From NCBI GenBank assembly GCA_030064795.1, contig JASJEI010000388.1, positions 1 through 7,627 on the forward strand: 7,627 nucleotides of DNA. The letters run 5' to 3'. The notes beneath the pieces were generated by a model that saw only the letters and a program-made list of their open reading frames with translations, had not been told where the DNA came from and searched no databases. This stretch comes from Pleurocapsa sp. MO_226.B13 (GTDB taxonomy: Bacteria; Cyanobacteriota; Cyanobacteriia; Cyanobacteriales; Xenococcaceae). The position numbers and the translations under genes were made by a program. Shown piece after piece: positions 4,878 to 7,627 of this stretch (positions are counted from its first letter, which is position 1; the number at the start of each line of letters is the position of its first letter).

Positions 4878-5083
4878 AAATTTCCTTGTGTTTTTTGTTT
4901 TCTCCAGCTACAAATTACACAATTAGTATTAGCCAAGCAATTTGTGTAAGTCACTAAATCATAACCACAGCAATAGTTAGATTGCTTGAGTGTTACTATG
5001 TAAAATCCATCAAAGTCACAGTTTTAACTATTAGTAATTATTGGGAATAATAGATTAATTCCTAATTAATTGATTACTTATTC
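4878..5083. promoter_or_regulatory. Divergent intergenic region with two inverted repeats
   Basis: About 206 AT-rich bp lie between the integrase (minus) and the structural operon (plus), so both promoters should be here. TTACACAA at 4915-4922 and TTGTGTAA at 4942-4949 form an inverted repeat with a 19-bp spacer near the integrase start. ATTATT-GGG-AATAAT at 5037-5051 is a 15-bp palindrome 33 bp before the first structural gene. Either may be an operator. The first could be part of an attachment site, since attP often sits beside int, but its spacer is too wide for a recombinase core. No promoter hexamers were assigned. Confidence 0.45.
4883..4887 (-). promoter_or_regulatory. Ribosome binding site AAGGA for the integrase
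   Basis: On the minus strand AAGGA lies five bases before the ATG at 4877-4875. This supports a true start there and argues that the absence of an N-terminal domain is not a decay product. Confidence 0.6.
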
Positions 5084-5461
5084 ATGGCTGACCTTACTTT
5101 GGCGCAGAGATTTGGTAGTAACGTTTCCTTTAACCAGACGGCAAAAACTTTAACCATTTCTCTAGCCGATTTATCTGATGCGGGCGATCTGACCAACGGT
5201 CTGGGACTGGATACATCTGGCATGACGACGAGTAACCAGGACGAGTACTCTAGCAAAATTCTCTATTCGCTACTGCAACTGTCTTTACAGAATCAAGCGA
5301 CGGACAATAATGACGAGACTGTAGGCGTGTACGTAACCAATGAAGGCAGACGAAATGTCACTAGAAATAGCTTTTTACAACTTGGCTTTCGTCTGGTAGC
5401 CACGGCATATCAAAATGACCCATTAGGCGTAACTCTAGATCCAGATAATATCGGCAGTTAA
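5084..5461 (+). CDS. 125-aa putative structural protein, first gene of operon
   Basis: An acidic, Gly/Asn/Thr-rich protein that opens with MADLTLAQRFGSNVSFNQTA and contains SFNQTAKTLTISLAD at residues 15-29. The middle has a helix (SSKILYSLLQLSLQNQA, 56-72) and the end has beta-type stretches (VGVYVTNEG, FLQLGFRLVATAYQ). There is no signal peptide or membrane segment. The family is not recognised with certainty. Its place at the head of a coupled operon with a Cys-rich protein and a fibre-like protein suggests a virion or appendage component. The TLTIS motif recurs in each beta repeat of the third gene. The stop shares one base with the next start (TAATG), implying translational coupling. No Shine-Dalgarno is visible. 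Confidence 0.65.
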   Translation: MADLTLAQRFGSNVSFNQTAKTLTISLADLSDAGDLTNGLGLDTSGMTTSNQDEYSSKILYSLLQLSLQNQATDNNDETVGVYVTNEGRRNVTRNSFLQLGFRLVATAYQNDPLGVTLDPDNIGS

Positions 5462-6474
5462 TGACGGGAAATTTTTACTGCGTTCCCTCGTCTTGTGCCA
5501 AGATAGTCTATCGCGAGTATTTACCGCCTGTGGTGCGTTGGCGGTATGAGGGTGAAGACTGGCAAGAAATTATCGGCGCTGATAGTTATACAACCGAAAA
5601 AGAACGAGGTAAATGCGATACGGAATATAACGCCTCTGGTAAATTCGAGGCCGCTTATAAATTTCGCAATCCTGATGCTTGTCGCGGTCTATGGGACTGG
5701 TATTCTAATCCCAATAATCCCATACCAGGAAAAATAATTGGTTGGACTGAAATTGTTTTTGATGATTTTAATTCTCGTTGGGCAATTATTTTTGAAACTA
5801 GCGCGGGCAATCAAGGAACTTACACTAATATCAATGACTTGATATTTCGTACGGAAATCACTAATGTAACCAACTGTAATCAATCGGGGTCAAAAGGTTG
5901 GAAAGGCGGATATTTTTCAATTGATGAAATTGAACGAGTAGATGGTTTACCTGATGATTGTGGCGACTGTATTTTTAAAGTTTTTCAAGAAGAAACAGTC
6001 GTGTATGAAGAAAAACGCGAAAAATGTCCAGAGGTTGAAAACTTGCCTCTTAGACTAAGTGATGAATATAAAGAAATAACCATCGAAAAACTAGCTTATT
6101 TACAAAGAGTAGAAGTTAGAAATCAAGATATATCTACTTTTTTTTTACCGCCATTAGATACGCCATTTACATCAGTTGAATCATTACCAGAAAACTGTTT
6201 AAACATATATCTGACTGTAGTTGCTGCACCGCCTTTTTTACAAGAAACCGTTCCCTTGCCTGGTGCTGTTAATCCTTATGAATTTATTGCTCAAATTTGT
6301 TCTGAACCTGAATTACCACCACCAGAATATACAGTGATTTGCGATTGTGACCCTTGCGAGTCCTGTCCCGACGGTACTTGTCCCGTGGAGTGCGATAACC
6401 ATATCTGTTGTTACGACACGACAACGGGTATAGCTGTTAAATCAATACCGCTAGATGAATATTGTGGAGGGTAA
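5461..6474 (+). CDS. 337-aa cysteine-rich putative tail/appendage protein
   Basis: No catalytic motif is seen. The N-terminal part (1-160) is rich in Trp, Tyr and Asn and looks like a beta-rich domain (VVRWRYEGEDWQEIIG, IIGWTEIVFDDFNSRWAIIF). VDGLPDDCGDC (160-170) joins it to a second region ending near 250. The C-terminus has Pro-rich ELPPPEYTV and a cysteine cluster: Cys294, 296, 299, 302, 307, 311, 316 and 317, then Cys335 near the end. Closely spaced cysteines in CDCDPCESC and CPDGTCPVEC could form disulfides outside the cell or bind metal. No signal peptide is present, so secretion would not be by the general Sec route, which fits a phage-like particle assembled inside the cell. The start overlaps the previous stop. 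The phage-tail reading rests on context. Confidence 0.65.
   Translation: MTGNFYCVPSSCAKIVYREYLPPVVRWRYEGEDWQEIIGADSYTTEKERGKCDTEYNASGKFEAAYKFRNPDACRGLWDWYSNPNNPIPGKIIGWTEIVFDDFNSRWAIIFETSAGNQGTYTNINDLIFRTEITNVTNCNQSGSKGWKGGYFSIDEIERVDGLPDDCGDCIFKVFQEETVVYEEKREKCPEVENLPLRLSDEYKEITIEKLAYLQRVEVRNQDISTFFLPPLDTPFTSVESLPENCLNIYLTVVAAPPFLQETVPLPGAVNPYEFIAQICSEPELPPPEYTVICDCDPCESCPDGTCPVECDNHICCYDTTTGIAVKSIPLDEYCGG
6466..6470 (+). promoter_or_regulatory. Ribosome binding site GGAGG
   Basis: GGAGG lies 6 bases before ATG 6477-6479 and inside the last codons of the previous gene. It is the strongest ribosome site in the window, fixes the start of the repeat-bearing gene, and ties it to the operon. Confidence 0.7.
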
Positions 6475-6476
6475 TT

Positions 6477-7627
6477 ATGACCTGTAGCGATCTGTGTACG
6501 GCTGCCAAATGTCAAGAATTAGAAGAACGTATTGGCGCATTAGAACAGGCATTAGAACTGTTAGAGGCGGCATTTGAGACTCACACGGGTCAAGCTATAC
6601 CCGAAGCTCATAACTATACTCCACCCGAACCAGAACCGCCACCCGAACCAGAACCATCAAACCTGAGTATTAGCGCGTCATTCCAGTCGGAAACCCTGAC
6701 TATTAGTGTAGCTGATGGTCAGAGTCAGGATACCGCTCAGGTACAGATACCCTTCCCCGAAATACCCGAACCCGAACCCGAACCAGAACCGTCGAACCTG
6801 AGTATTAGCGCGTCATTCCAGTCGGAAACGCTGACTATTAGTGTAGCTGATGGTCAAAGTCAGGATACCACACAGGTACAGATACCCTTCCCCGAAATAC
6901 CCGAACCCGAACCAGCACCAGAATCATCAAACCTGAGTATTAGCGCGTCATTCCAGTCGGAAACGCTGACTATTAGTGTAGCTGATGGTCAGAGTCAGGA
7001 TACCACACAGGTACAGATACCCTTGCCCGAAAGCACCATCATTCAAGGTGAGCCTCATGTAGTATCGAACCTCAGAATCGATGGCAGTTATCAATCTGAA
7101 ACCTTAACTATTACTGTCGCCGATGGTGAAAGTTCCGACACGGCATCAATCTTTATTCCTCAAGGAAATGAAATTACTAATAACACTTTTATCACTGAAG
7201 AAATTGTGAACTGCGATAATTTATCTCAAGAATTTCAAGATTGTTGTAGTCAGATACTCTCGGCAATTAGTAATCTACAAAGTATTATTACCGCCGAACT
7301 AGACGACACGACACAACAACTAACTAACGAAATTGATAACGCCAGAAATTTACTGGGTAATGACATACTAACTGTCGATACCAAGGTAGATAATATTGAG
7401 GATTACGTAACTATAGATATCGGCGGAACGGTCAATACAAACTATCAATGTAAGTTTGCAGAAGATGAGGGAGAAAATGTTATTCCTACCTATGCTCAAG
7501 CAGAAGTCACCAACGTAAATCTATCGACACAAAACTTAAAAGGATTGAGGGGAATTGAAGAATATTTAAAGATAATTTCAACTAATTTAGAATCAGTCTA
7601 TATTGATGTTTGTAAGGCTATAGATCC
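6477..7627 (+). CDS. Fibre-like repeat protein, partial (runs off the right edge)
   Basis: At least 383 residues without a stop. Order of parts: an N-terminal segment with Cys3, Cys7 and Cys12 followed by a short coiled coil (CQELEERIGALEQALELLEA, 12-31); a Pro/Glu linker (about 49-60); three nearly identical 45-46-residue units (61-105, 106-150, 151-196), each starting SNLSISASFQSETLTISVAD and ending QVQIP plus a PE-rich linker; a diverged fourth unit from 197 (SNLRIDGSYQSETLTITVAD); then a second long heptad region (about 247-310) with Cys246, 256 and 257; then a mixed end with Cys325 and Cys379. Coiled coil, beta repeats and coiled coil are typical of trimeric tail fibres or spikes and of some surface adhesins. 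It starts 2 bp after the previous gene, with GGAGG upstream. No signal peptide is seen, favouring a phage-like particle over a secreted adhesin. Confidence 0.75.
   Translation, partial: MTCSDLCTAAKCQELEERIGALEQALELLEAAFETHTGQAIPEAHNYTPPEPEPPPEPEPSNLSISASFQSETLTISVADGQSQDTAQVQIPFPEIPEPEPEPEPSNLSISASFQSETLTISVADGQSQDTTQVQIPFPEIPEPEPAPESSNLSISASFQSETLTISVADGQSQDTTQVQIPLPESTIIQGEPHVVSNLRIDGSYQSETLTITVADGESSDTASIFIPQGNEITNNTFITEEIVNCDNLSQEFQDCCSQILSAISNLQSIITAELDDTTQQLTNEIDNARNLLGNDILTVDTKVDNIEDYVTIDIGGTVNTNYQCKFAEDEGENVIPTYAQAEVTNVNLSTQNLKGLRGIEEYLKIISTNLESVYIDVCKAID
6657..7064 (+). repeat. Three in-frame tandem repeats of 135, 135 and 138 bp
   Basis: Units begin at 6657, 6792 and 6927. Over the first roughly 105 bp they differ at only a handful of positions, mostly silent or in one codon pair (ACC-GCT against ACC-ACA). 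The PE linkers (CCCGAACCCGAACC type) vary slightly more. A fourth, clearly diverged unit starts at 7065 and keeps the protein pattern but not the DNA identity. Near-identity implies recent duplication or ongoing homogenisation, and the copy number may vary between strains. Confidence 0.9.

Noticed and set aside
6657..7064. CRISPR-like or non-coding direct repeats
   Set aside because: The 135-bp units are contiguous, multiples of three, in frame with one long gene, and have no spacers.
6477..7627. Diversity-generating retroelement target
   Set aside because: No reverse transcriptase or template repeat is seen, and differences between units are scattered, not adenine-directed.

Overview
The window looks like an accessory, mobile-element-rich region of a cyanobacterial chromosome or plasmid. 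The main clue is the cyanobacterial octamer GCGATCGC (HIP1), present in full at 435, 1061, 1760, 3312 and 4314, with several shorter CGATCGC forms nearby. Start sites often lack a Shine-Dalgarno sequence, which also fits cyanobacteria. The genus cannot be named from the sequence.

Layout, left to right. (1) 132-1352, minus: an apparently intact IS110-family (DEDD plus serine) transposase, preceded on its own strand by about 240 bp of structured non-coding DNA (about 1383-1633). IS110-group elements usually carry their bridge RNA in this position. (2) 1634-2570, minus: a compact run of four very small genes of unknown function (93, 69, 81 and 52 aa). The last one overlaps its neighbour and is easily missed. 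(3) 2571-2797: a divergent control region with two GTCA-N3-TGAC operator-like palindromes just before an HTH gene. (4) 2798-4296, plus: an 84-aa HTH regulator, a ~248-aa basic protein with a winged-helix-like N-terminus and a replication-initiator-like C-terminus, and a 116-aa basic protein. The last two are separated by a 28-bp near-perfect palindrome. (5) 4299-4877, minus: a 192-aa tyrosine recombinase that is a catalytic domain only, convergent with the 116-aa gene at a 2-bp gap. (6) 5084 to the right edge, plus: three tightly coupled genes (125 aa, 337 aa, and at least 383 aa running off the window) that look like structural proteins of a phage tail or another surface appendage. The third has a coiled-coil start, three nearly identical 45-residue beta-type repeats joined by Pro-Glu linkers, one diverged copy, and a second long coiled region.

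How it may fit together (inference): blocks 2-5 read as the control, replication and integration module of an integrative element or prophage remnant. An XRE-like regulator sits at a divergent promoter, a Rep-like protein follows, and a small basic protein sits beside a short integrase. Block 6 could be the element's structural module or a separate locus next to it. The IS110 element is probably an independent insertion. No defence system, CRISPR array, tRNA or rRNA is visible.

The observations most worth a second look are the candidate bridge-RNA region, the paired operator sites, the GGTAGCGAC repeats inside the 116-aa gene, the minimal integrase, and the shared TLTIS motif that links the first and third genes of the structural operon.
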